Positions 18,409 to 26,672 of a DNA stretch of 64,000 nt are shown here, one piece after another. This DNA comes from Nitrospirota bacterium. Its GTDB lineage: Bacteria > Nitrospirota > Nitrospiria > Nitrospirales > Nitrospiraceae. Below the pieces are notes generated by a model. It worked only from the letters and a program-made list of their open reading frames with translations. It made no database searches and was not told where the DNA came from. Numbering within the stretch: the first letter of the stretch is position 1; every line of letters starts with the position of its first letter. Both the position numbers and the translations under genes were made by a program. The stretch lies in assembly GCA_016219645.1 (NCBI GenBank), contig JACRLR010000019.1, positions 62,001 through 126,000 of the forward strand. Direction: 5' to 3'.

Positions 18409-19176
18409 ATGACAATTCTTCGTCACCTTATTAGTCTGTTCTTCGCTGTCATGCTTATCTCCGAAGCCGTGGCAGTTGAGGTTCCCAGCCAACGCGATAT
18501 CTACCGGATCGGACCGAACGATGTCATTCGGGTTCAAGTGTTTGGCGAGGATGAGTTGTCTCTGGAACGGAAGGTGGAGGGAGATGGAAAAATTGACTAT
18601 CCCCTTTTGGGCGCCGTTCCTGTCGAAGGCAAGACGGTTCAAGAGCTCCAACAGTATCTGACCGCACGCCTGGCATCAGGATACCTCCGAAAACCGAAGG
18701 TGAGCATCTCGATTGTACGTCATCGGAACTTCTATGTGAGTGGGGAAGTCAAGACGCCGGGCGGGTTCCCCTATGAAGAAGGGCTCACTCTCCAAAAAGC
18801 CATTGCCATGTCAGGCGGGCTCACCGAGAAATCGGACAAGACCGAGATCCTGGTGAAGCGGATCAACGGTCCGGTTACTGTAAGCCTCAGGCTTGAACCG
18901 GATGCTCTCATCATGCCCGATGATCTCGTTGTGGTCGCGCAGGTACAGAAGTTCTACGTCAACGGTGAAGTGAAAAAACCCGGTGATTACGCGTACGAGA
19001 AAGGGCTCACGGTTCACAAAGCCATCACGATAGCCGGAGGATTTACTGAAAAAGCCTCGAAGGGTTCGACGAAGGTCTTGCGCACCGTCAACGGGCAAGA
19101 GGAGGCCCTCGAGACGACTCTCGATTCCCTCACGTATCCCGGCGACATCATCGTGGTTCCCCAGCGGTTCTTTTAG
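18409..19176 (+). CDS. Polysaccharide export protein with two SLBB repeats (Wza-like)
   Basis: 255 residues: a signal peptide of about 23 residues, a poly_export domain (YRIGPNDVIRVQVFGEDEL) and two SLBB units of the same type as the upstream paralogue, ending in DIIVVPQRFF. It appears to be the short form of the protein at 16943, differing by loss or gain of two repeat units. AAAGGAGAAGG supports the start. It probably works with the larger paralogue in exporting the same polymer. There is no co-polymerase (Wzc-like) gene in the window. Confidence 0.9.
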   Translation: MTILRHLISLFFAVMLISEAVAVEVPSQRDIYRIGPNDVIRVQVFGEDELSLERKVEGDGKIDYPLLGAVPVEGKTVQELQQYLTARLASGYLRKPKVSISIVRHRNFYVSGEVKTPGGFPYEEGLTLQKAIAMSGGLTEKSDKTEILVKRINGPVTVSLRLEPDALIMPDDLVVVAQVQKFYVNGEVKKPGDYAYEKGLTVHKAITIAGGFTEKASKGSTKVLRTVNGQEEALETTLDSLTYPGDIIVVPQRFF

Positions 19177-19398
19177 ACGGGTGACTTTCTGGGCGCGTTC
19201 CCTTGCACCGGTGAGCGATCGCAAGGCTGTAGGGAAATGGCTACTATCGGACAGACAAACCGCTCAGGATACTCAGCGATCTCCCCGTGATAATACGACG
19301 TTGGAGCAATGTGCCTTGCAGGCACCCGAATTGCTTGCGTTCAGCCACAGATGCGAACCAGTCGTGGAGAGGAATTGTTCCGGTTCAGAGGGTCCACC

Positions 19399-20682
19399 AT
19401 GCACGAGACAACACAACGTGAAGCGAATGCAGCTCGCGGCTCTCATCCTAGAGAATTCTCATCTTTGAGTCTCTGGACATTGTTGACCGTCGCCTGCTTG
19501 ACCGCTTGCTTCGGAAGCGAGTCTTTCGCCCAGGTGGTCTATCCACCAAATACAATTTATGACGGGCCTAAAAAGGTTCCATCCCTTCCTCGTCCCGGCT
19601 ATCTGCAGCCTATAATTGATCCTGTTTTTGGAACCAAGGTAACCAGAATCAGCGATGAATCGATGGGGCCCTCAAAACCGTCGCGCTTGCAACATCACTA
19701 CTCGAAGGACCAGGCCTGGAATTGCGATATGACATTGATAAAGCTACACGCCGCGGAATTTATCTTGGACGCGAAAACATATCAAATCGTCACCAAACAG
19801 GGTAGTAAGAATGAACCAAAGTGGTCAACTGTGGACCCAAACGTTATCTTCTACGTCAGCGGAAATCAGTTCCGTAAGTGGAACGTCCGAACAAATGCCG
19901 ATACCCTGCTCCATACATTTCCTGAAGGGAACATCTCGATAGGGGATTATGAAGGCAATATCTCCATTGGAGATAAATATGTTGTCCTAAATGTGGGCCC
20001 GACTCTCGCCATCGTCTATGACATAGCGAACGATGTCGTTATTTCAAAGAAAGATATCGGAGCCGCTGCATCAGATTGGATGTCCATCTCACCATCAGGA
20101 AATTATGTTGTGCTGCACAGCAACACCGGCGGCGGCGTAGTGGTTCATGACCGCAATTTAAATTTTTTACGTAAAATCTTTAATCACGGTTCCCATGCAG
20201 ACCTGGGGTATGACGGATCCGGCAACGAAATAGATGCGCAAGTTTGCACGGGCAAGGGAAGGGCCCGTCTGGATAACGGGCTTATGTCTGAATTGATGCC
20301 GGGATTTAACGAATGCGGTCATCTATCGCTCCGAAGTTACAAACGTCCGGGATGGGCCTTGAAATCAGGGGATGGGGAACTATATGCGATCAAGCTTGAC
20401 GGCAGCGGCATTGTTCAGCGTTTTACCCATGAGCATTCATCCGGCGCAACCTACGATTCACAACCCAAAGGTGTTATCAGCCCCGATGGCTCCAAAGTGA
20501 TGTGGAATAGTGACTGGGGATCCGGATCAGTCTACGCCTATGTGGCTGAGATGCCCGGGAACTCAGTTGATACCGTGCCCCCGGCTGCCCCAACAGACCT
20601 CAGGGTGACGGGCATCTTGCGGACCGGGCTCAACCCTTCCTTAGACGCTTCGACGGGTATCGCCGACGCAACAGCCCATTGA
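19399..20682 (+). CDS. Exported propeller-like protein, function unknown, truncated fibronectin-like end
   Basis: 427 residues. After an N-terminal membrane/signal segment (TLLTVACLTACFGSESFAQ) come repeated beta-rich stretches with aromatic-Asp pairs (FILDAKTYQIV, YYVxG-like FYVSGNQFRKWNV, MSISPSGNYVVLHS, GVISPDGSKVMWNSD). This is typical of a beta-propeller reading out stored values. VDTVPPAAPTDLRV near the end looks like the first strand of a fibronectin III domain, but the frame stops about 25 residues later, so a C-terminal part may be lost. Codon and base use are more AT-rich than the EPS genes. ATG 19399 follows GAGGG by six bases. No catalytic residues can be assigned. Confidence 0.6.
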   Translation: MHETTQREANAARGSHPREFSSLSLWTLLTVACLTACFGSESFAQVVYPPNTIYDGPKKVPSLPRPGYLQPIIDPVFGTKVTRISDESMGPSKPSRLQHHYSKDQAWNCDMTLIKLHAAEFILDAKTYQIVTKQGSKNEPKWSTVDPNVIFYVSGNQFRKWNVRTNADTLLHTFPEGNISIGDYEGNISIGDKYVVLNVGPTLAIVYDIANDVVISKKDIGAAASDWMSISPSGNYVVLHSNTGGGVVVHDRNLNFLRKIFNHGSHADLGYDGSGNEIDAQVCTGKGRARLDNGLMSELMPGFNECGHLSLRSYKRPGWALKSGDGELYAIKLDGSGIVQRFTHEHSSGATYDSQPKGVISPDGSKVMWNSDWGSGSVYAYVAEMPGNSVDTVPPAAPTDLRVTGILRTGLNPSLDASTGIADATAH

Positions 20683-20712
20683 GCCTCCGTTGTGATCCTC
20701 AATCATTGACCA

Positions 20713-21109
20713 TCAGGGGTAGACACCTTCCGGACGTGGGCCTGTCGCCTGGCATTGAGCCGCTATGCGACGATCGCCTTCCACCTTGTCAGGCAAGTAT
20801 CCGAGTTGAGCGCTCAGCGCTTCCAGACCCTTTGCGATCATGAGACTGATCCCCGGCGTGGTGAGGACGCTCAACCAGTGGAGCATCAGCGTCCCCTCGA
20901 TTCCTTCATCCAAACTGTCAGACCTCCACGTTCCCCTTCGCCGTTTGCACGAAGCCCGGGCATTTGTCGATCGCGGGGCGCCGCATTATTTCCAAGGTGG
21001 GGCAAAAGCGGATACGACAAGCACCACCTTGGGACGGTGATGATTGCGCTTGTTGTGTAAGACTGTGCGCAGGCCGATGGCATAGACGAGTTCGATTTTA
21101 TGGGTGATG
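20713..21109 (-). pseudogene. Decayed coding stretch, unidentified
   Basis: Read on the minus strand, one frame gives HKIELVYAIGLRTVLHNK and HRPKVVLVVSAFAPPWK, then a stop. A shifted frame gives IDKCPGFVQTAKGNVEV, and the first frame resumes with GISLMIAKGLEALSAQLGY to a stop at 20713. These pieces look protein-like but need frame changes to join. It fills the 430-base gap before the GNAT genes. No family was recognised. Confidence 0.3.
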
Positions 21110-21113
21110 GAGT

Positions 21114-21932
21114 ATGGAGACGGTAATTAACCCGCGAGTCAGAAGATACCGTGAAGGGGACGCAGTAGCGCTTGTCACGCTATGGAATGCGGCTCATCGG
21201 GAGTACGGTGGATATGTTCCGAGAACATTGGCCTATTGGAACTGGTGTGTGCTTAATCGTCCTAAGGTGTCGGTGGATGATGTTTTGGTGATTGAAGAGG
21301 GCGGGGCAATCCTAGGTTATGGGGTGCTTGGTCCTAAAAATTATGTACTTGAGTTTGCGATTGAGCCCACACTGTCACGAAGAAGGATGAGTGAGATCGC
21401 CACTACGCTTTGCAACGCACTGGAGAAGCGGGCCAGCGCCAAAGGAGATCCGGCAATTTACATGACTGTACCAGCCGGCAATCTGGCTCTATGTGAGGCC
21501 TTACGTGCTTGTGACTACTCGGAAATTAAGGGTGAGTTTTTGAACGTGACGATCGTGAATCCCGTGGCCCTAATGCAGCGAGTTCTTGAATATCGCCGTA
21601 AAATCATCCCCGAAGGCTGGGCGAAAACATTCTTGCTCGAGTTCGCAAATGGGTACTATAGATTTAACCCCTTTCCGAAAGTGTATGTTCAGATTGGAGA
21701 TAATTGCCTGGCAGTGGCTCCTGTTACGACGGAACCGCCCCTAGATTGTCGAATCAACATGAGTCTATCTGTCTTTGCAGAAATGATTTTTAAGCGGTTG
21801 ACCTTTGAGTCAGCGATCGAATCTGGGCAGGTCACGGTGACGCCCCACTCCGAACTTTACGCCGCTCAGCAACTTGTACGCCTCCTCACCTTGCCTGCTC
21901 CTTGGTATTCCCCCTTGGCCGATAGGCGCTGA
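21114..21932 (+). CDS. GNAT-type acetyltransferase-like protein
   Basis: 272 residues. The first 150 residues have a GNAT-like order (VRRYREGDAVALVTLWNAAH, then VLVIEEGGAILGYGVLG, then a helical stretch, then ALCEALRACDYSEIKGE). The C-terminal 110 residues (FNPFPKVYVQIGDNCLAV and later) resemble a sterol-carrier-like add-on seen in some GNATs; that part is uncertain. A close companion gene follows at 21971 with the same layout. Both precede the aminobenzoate-type operon and may acylate its product, but they could equally belong to the EPS region. No strong ribosome site precedes ATG 21114. Confidence 0.6.
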   Translation: METVINPRVRRYREGDAVALVTLWNAAHREYGGYVPRTLAYWNWCVLNRPKVSVDDVLVIEEGGAILGYGVLGPKNYVLEFAIEPTLSRRRMSEIATTLCNALEKRASAKGDPAIYMTVPAGNLALCEALRACDYSEIKGEFLNVTIVNPVALMQRVLEYRRKIIPEGWAKTFLLEFANGYYRFNPFPKVYVQIGDNCLAVAPVTTEPPLDCRINMSLSVFAEMIFKRLTFESAIESGQVTVTPHSELYAAQQLVRLLTLPAPWYSPLADRR

Positions 21933-21970
21933 CTGAATCGAGAACGTCAGAAGAAGGAGTCTATTGTCTC

Positions 21971-22798
21971 ATGTCCGCCACAAGCACATCGCGACCTCGC
22001 TCGTATCAAGGAGGGGACGAGACTCGAATTGCCGCCATACTCAATGCGTCTCATGCGAAAGCATGGGGAAATGAATCGTTCTGGCGGTGGAAACATTCGT
22101 TGCGACCGGATTTCTCTCCAGATGACGTGACGGTGTCAGTCATCGATGGTGAGATTGTCGGTTGCTTTCATGGGGCAATTCTTCCGGTTCGGCTGGAGGA
22201 CGGGTTGGATGTCCCGATGTGCGTCGAAGGTGATTTTGCCGTACTTCCTGAGTACAGGAAAAGGGGGCTTCCCCTGGAGGCCCATGATCTTGCCGACAAG
22301 AGGTTGCTCGAAGCCGGTGTCATCTTGCGAGGAGGATTTACATCGCAGGAGCTGAATGAACGCTTCTATCATCGGCAATTCGGATACATCTTCGCGCCGA
22401 CCGAGACAGTACGATTCGTCAAGATTCTAGGATTGGATCCTCTCCGGGAAAGAGTCACGCAGCTCAGCGAACGGTTACTCAACAGCGGAATACTTAGTGA
22501 GGTGTTTAAAGGAATCCATTTAATCACTGATGTCGCTTTTGACCAGTTGCCTCCTGCCCATTTGGAGATGTCCGAGAAATCACTCGTCTTAGTTCCAGGA
22601 GTTGCCCATACGCCTCATATGCAGGTGCGCATTCCATATGGTCTGCTCATTCATGCTCGGCGTGGCCCCTTCAGCTTGTTTCTAGCCGTGCTCAGAGGGA
22701 TGACTTCCGGGAGTGTGCGGGTAAGAGGGCTGCTGCGCAACCTGCCGACGCTGTGCAGGCTTATCGTTAGACTTGTTAGCAGACGGAAATTGATATGA
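21971..22798 (+). CDS. GNAT family N-acetyltransferase
   Basis: 275 residues. RIAAILNASHAKAWGNESFWRWKH at the N-terminus, VSVIDGEIVGCFHGAI, and then MCVEGDFAVLPEYRKRGLP, the acetyl-CoA pyrophosphate loop (with RKRG in place of RGRG). The segment GGFTSQELNERFYHRQFGY is the usual acceptor-side end of the fold. The last 100 residues are a second small domain. The stop lies only 42 bases before the DAHP synthase start, so co-transcription with that operon is likely. Confidence 0.72.
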   Translation: MSATSTSRPRSYQGGDETRIAAILNASHAKAWGNESFWRWKHSLRPDFSPDDVTVSVIDGEIVGCFHGAILPVRLEDGLDVPMCVEGDFAVLPEYRKRGLPLEAHDLADKRLLEAGVILRGGFTSQELNERFYHRQFGYIFAPTETVRFVKILGLDPLRERVTQLSERLLNSGILSEVFKGIHLITDVAFDQLPPAHLEMSEKSLVLVPGVAHTPHMQVRIPYGLLIHARRGPFSLFLAVLRGMTSGSVRVRGLLRNLPTLCRLIVRLVSRRKLI

Positions 22799-22840
22799 AG
22801 ACTCGTCGTGCCGATAGCTTCCGCTAATTCGAGAGACGAT

Positions 22841-24232
22841 ATGTCGAACCATGCAATCAAGTGTTTGGAAGATTCCAATGCGACGGGCAATCCATGGGCT
22901 CCTGATTCCTGGCAAGGGAAACCTGTTTCCCAACAGCCGGTGTACAGGGATTCTGAAAGCCTTAAGAAGGTCCAGGCCCAACTCGCGAAGCTTCCGCCGC
23001 TGGTGACAAGTTGGGAAGTCGAGGCCCTCAAAACCCGGCTCGCTGAGGCGGCCAGAGGGGAGCGATTTCTGTTACAGGGTGGCGACTGCGCCGAAAGCTT
23101 CGAGGAATGCGAGCCCGAGGCCATTGTCAATAAGCTCAAAATCCTGCTTCAGATGAGCCTGATTATCGTCCACGGGAGCAAGAAGCCGGTAATTCGGGTG
23201 GGACGATTTGCGGGGCAATACGCAAAGCCACGGTCGGCTGAAGCGGAAACGAGGTGTGGCATAACACTGCCGGTCTACAAAGGTGACATGATCAATCGCC
23301 CCGGTTTTACCGAGGTTGACCGGACACCTGACCCGGTGTTGCTGCTACGGGCATACGAACGGGCTGCCTTGACGATGAACTTCATCCGCTCTCTCACCAC
23401 AGGCGGGTTTGCAGACTTGCATCACCCGGAAAATTGGGACCTCGGTTTCATCGGCCATTCCCCGCTCGCAGTCGAGTGGAAACGTGTGACCATCTCGATC
23501 GGGGAGTCGATTCGTTTCACGGAAGCACTCAGCGGCACCACGATCGCAGAGTTGTGCCACGCAGATTTCTTCACCAGCCATGAAGGGTTGCACCTGCTGT
23601 ACGAGCAAGCTCAGACGCGTCGAGTCCCACGTCGAGAGGGAGTATATAACTTGTCGACACACTTTCCCTGGATTGGCAATCGAACCAGATCATTGGACGG
23701 GGGTCATGTCGAGTATTTTCGGGGCATAGCCAATCCCATCGCTGTCAAGATTGGGCCGGAGATCACGTCGAACGAGCTTCTCGCTCTCATCGACAGTTTG
23801 AATCCTGCAAATGAACCTGGCCGGCTCACGCTGATTCATCGGTTCGGTGCGAATATGATATCCCGCCGCTTGCCTCCGCTTCTGCGCACCGTGCAAGAGG
23901 CGAATAGGATTGTGCTCTGGTGTTGCGATCCGATGCACGGGAATACGAAGGTGACCGGCGCAGGGATCAAGACCAGGTATTTTCAGGATATTCATGAAGA
24001 ACTGGAGCAGGCCTTTGACATACATCAGGCCGAAGGGACGTATCTTGGCGGCCTCCACATCGAGCTGACCGGCGAAAACGTAACAGAATGCATCGGTGGA
24101 CCGGGAGGACTCACGGAGGCGGATTTGGGGAGGACGTATACAACACTCTGCGACCCACGACTGAGTTGCGAGCAGGCGTTGGAGATGGCGATGGTCGCTG
24201 CTCAGCGTATGTCGGCGCCGTCAGTTCGATGA
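22841..24232 (+). CDS. Class II 3-deoxy-7-phosphoheptulonate (DAHP) synthase
   Basis: About 463 residues, the length of plant-type (class II) DAHP synthase. Recognisable segments are WQGKPVSQQPVYRD, FLLQGGDCAESFEEC, KPVIRVGRFAGQYAKPRS, FTSHEGLHLLYE, LIHRFGANMI and WCCDPMHGNT, with the metal and phosphate ligands of the family. It condenses phosphoenolpyruvate and erythrose-4-phosphate, the first step to chorismate. Class II enzymes placed next to chorismate-using genes are typical of dedicated secondary pathways. ATG 22841 is preferred (GAGAG upstream); GTG 22808 is possible. Confidence 0.95.
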   Translation: MSNHAIKCLEDSNATGNPWAPDSWQGKPVSQQPVYRDSESLKKVQAQLAKLPPLVTSWEVEALKTRLAEAARGERFLLQGGDCAESFEECEPEAIVNKLKILLQMSLIIVHGSKKPVIRVGRFAGQYAKPRSAEAETRCGITLPVYKGDMINRPGFTEVDRTPDPVLLLRAYERAALTMNFIRSLTTGGFADLHHPENWDLGFIGHSPLAVEWKRVTISIGESIRFTEALSGTTIAELCHADFFTSHEGLHLLYEQAQTRRVPRREGVYNLSTHFPWIGNRTRSLDGGHVEYFRGIANPIAVKIGPEITSNELLALIDSLNPANEPGRLTLIHRFGANMISRRLPPLLRTVQEANRIVLWCCDPMHGNTKVTGAGIKTRYFQDIHEELEQAFDIHQAEGTYLGGLHIELTGENVTECIGGPGGLTEADLGRTYTTLCDPRLSCEQALEMAMVAAQRMSAPSVR

Positions 24233-24286
24233 GGGGGGCAGGTCTGCAGGGCATTGGTTACTAAAGTAGTAAGGAGGATAACATCC

Positions 24287-25759
24287 ATGTCTGACACACG
24301 AAGCAAATGGCTCCAGACTGTTCTCAAGTATAAGCTGAATCCGGACAAGGCCGGGTCTGCCACGGTGTGGTGTCCAGACTTGGAACAGGTGCCGCGGCAA
24401 AGACTCAAAGAGATTCAGAGCGACAAACTCGTGGCGGCATTTTCCTACCTGTATGAACAGAGCCCCTTCTACAATGAAAAATTCACAAAGGCGGGGCTGC
24501 ACCTCGGCGACATCACTTCGGTACATGATCTGCACAAGATCCCAATCACGACAAAGCACGACTGGCTCAAAGATCAGGCTAACAATCCGCCATGGGGAAC
24601 ATTTTCCCCTCTTTCTCAAGATCGCTGGACAAGCGAAGGGTGGATGATGTTTGCCACGTCGGGGACGACCACGAACCTTCCTCGCGTCTTTCGGCACACG
24701 AAGCACGATAGGGACATGTGGGCGTGGCTCGGGGCACGGGCCTATTGGGCAATGGGCGTGCGGCCGGGCGACATCGTCATGAATTGCTTCGGCTACGGCC
24801 CATCGGTCGCATTCTGGTGCCTGCACTACGGCATGAATGTGATGGGGTGTCCTGTCATTCCCGGTGGCGGGATGAATACGCAGAGACGTGCTCTGTTCAT
24901 TCATGCGTATAAACCGACCGTTCTGGCCTGCACCCCCTCATATGCCCTGTACCTCGGCCGCGCGATGGAAGAACTCGGCTATTCGCCGGAAGAGAGTTCG
25001 ATCCGTATTGTAATCACCGCTGGTGAGCCGGGCCCCTGCATTCCTTCGACAAAGGAGCGCATTGAATCGCTATGGGGAGCCAAGCTGCATGACGACTTCG
25101 GATGTACGGAAGTCGCCATGACACCGTTCGGATACACATGCGAACAAGAAGTGAACCAGTCAGAACGTCCGGCCAATGTCCATTTGATGGAAGATGCGTA
25201 TATTGCCGAGGTTGTGCATCCTGAAACGTACGAACCGGTTGAGGATGGCAAGGAAGGGCTACTCGTCGTGAGCAATCTCTTTTCTGAGTCTCAACCGATT
25301 CTCCGCTTCTTAATGGGGGACCTCACGGCTCTCACAAAGGAGCCATGCGTTTGTGGCCGCACGCACATGCGGGCGATTGGAGGATTGCGGGGCCGGGCGG
25401 ACGGTATTGTCAAGATACGGGGAATCGCTTTTTTCCCGAGCACGATCGAAGACAGCATTCGAAGGCATCCGGATCTTGGAGACGAGTTTCAGGTAGAAAT
25501 TTCCAGAAAAAACGATATGGATCAGGTCAAAATTACCGTTGAACCAAAATCGGCGATTCCTAAAGAGTCGTATTCCACCCCTCGTGATCGCCTGCAGCGC
25601 GAGCTAAAGGGCGTGTTGGGTATCGAAGTCGCCGTCGACCTCGTTCCGTACGGCACACTGCCGAGAAGCTCCTCCAAAAGCCAGAGAATCATGGATCTGA
25701 GAGAGCCTCCCTTCCGGTCGAATTTCATCAAAAAGCCGGAAAAAGATCCGACCCTCTAA
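24287..25759 (+). CDS. Phenylacetate-CoA ligase-like AMP-forming enzyme (PaaK family)
   Basis: 490 residues. The adenylate-forming P-loop is FATSGTTTNLPRV; the middle holds NCFGYGPSVAFW and VITAGEPGP; FGCTEVAMTP is the A5-like motif; and RFLMGDLTAL plus IGGLRGRADGIVKIRG close the large domain. These are PaaK-type features, an aryl acid to aryl-CoA ligase with a cysteine-containing CVCGRTHMR segment. In this operon the natural substrate would be the aromatic acid made next door, possibly 4-aminobenzoate, but that is inferred from position only. AAGGAGG lies nine bases before ATG 24287. Confidence 0.85.
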   Translation: MSDTRSKWLQTVLKYKLNPDKAGSATVWCPDLEQVPRQRLKEIQSDKLVAAFSYLYEQSPFYNEKFTKAGLHLGDITSVHDLHKIPITTKHDWLKDQANNPPWGTFSPLSQDRWTSEGWMMFATSGTTTNLPRVFRHTKHDRDMWAWLGARAYWAMGVRPGDIVMNCFGYGPSVAFWCLHYGMNVMGCPVIPGGGMNTQRRALFIHAYKPTVLACTPSYALYLGRAMEELGYSPEESSIRIVITAGEPGPCIPSTKERIESLWGAKLHDDFGCTEVAMTPFGYTCEQEVNQSERPANVHLMEDAYIAEVVHPETYEPVEDGKEGLLVVSNLFSESQPILRFLMGDLTALTKEPCVCGRTHMRAIGGLRGRADGIVKIRGIAFFPSTIEDSIRRHPDLGDEFQVEISRKNDMDQVKITVEPKSAIPKESYSTPRDRLQRELKGVLGIEVAVDLVPYGTLPRSSSKSQRIMDLREPPFRSNFIKKPEKDPTL

Positions 25760-25796
25760 CGATACAGCGAACAGCGCATAGCAAGGACTAGCCGAT

Positions 25797-26672
25797 ATGC
25801 CGGTGGTTGTCTGTCTCAACGGGCAATTTGTCTCCAAAGAAGATGCGAAGGTATCCCTCTTCGACCATGGGTATCTTTTCGGCGACGGTATTTTTGAGAC
25901 GCTCAGAGCTTATGGAGGCAGCATTTTCAGGCTGGGGCAGCATCTCGATCGACTGTGGCGATCCGCGAAGTATTTTCATCTCAGCATTCCTTGTTCAAAA
26001 GATGAGCTCGGTGAATTGAGTCGCAAGGCGTTGACACACAGCGGCCTGCAGGATGCCTATCTCAGAATCACGATATCTCGCGGGATCGGCGAGCGAGGAA
26101 TTGACCCGGAGTCCTGCACATCGCCGACGGTGTCTATCATCGTCAAAGACCTGCCTCGCTATCCCGACGAATGCTATCAAAGAGGAGCAGACACAAAGAT
26201 TCTCGCGGTGAGAAAAATCGCCGACGAGACTCTCAGCAATCAGGTCAAAGGCTGCAATTTCCAGAACAATATTCTCGCCAAAATAGAGCTGAACCAAGCC
26301 GGATTGATCGAAGGCTTCATGCTGAACACCCGTGGTTTTGTTGCAGAGGGGACAGTGAGCAATGCGTTTGCCGTTGCCAGAGGGGTGCTCTGGACGCCCT
26401 CAGTGTCCTCGGGGTGTCTGGAGGGAATCACTAGAAACGCTGTCATCGAGATCGCTCGAAAGCAATACAGCATCCCTGTCGAAGAAAAGGAATTGACGCG
26501 CTACGACCTCTACACGGCTGACGAATGTTTTATGACAAATACCATCATGGAAATCATGCCGGTGCGTTCTGTGGATGGGCGTCAGATCGGTGCCTCCATT
26601 CCGGGAAGCATGACGCAACGACTGACAGACGGATTTCACCAGCTGATTAAAAAGGAGAGGGAAAATGGCTGA
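25797..26672 (+). CDS. Class IV PLP enzyme: aminodeoxychorismate lyase or aminotransferase
   Basis: 291 residues of fold-type IV. LFDHGYLFGDGIFETLR is the family opening, Lys151 in NQVKGCNFQNNILAK is the PLP lysine, and NTRGFVAEGTVSNAF plus GCLEGITRN are the cofactor phosphate motifs. By sequence alone it could be a branched-chain aminotransferase-like protein. Its position directly before pabB and pabA favours aminodeoxychorismate lyase, which yields 4-aminobenzoate and pyruvate. Its stop overlaps the pabB start by eight bases. Confidence 0.78.
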   Translation: MPVVVCLNGQFVSKEDAKVSLFDHGYLFGDGIFETLRAYGGSIFRLGQHLDRLWRSAKYFHLSIPCSKDELGELSRKALTHSGLQDAYLRITISRGIGERGIDPESCTSPTVSIIVKDLPRYPDECYQRGADTKILAVRKIADETLSNQVKGCNFQNNILAKIELNQAGLIEGFMLNTRGFVAEGTVSNAFAVARGVLWTPSVSSGCLEGITRNAVIEIARKQYSIPVEEKELTRYDLYTADECFMTNTIMEIMPVRSVDGRQIGASIPGSMTQRLTDGFHQLIKKERENG

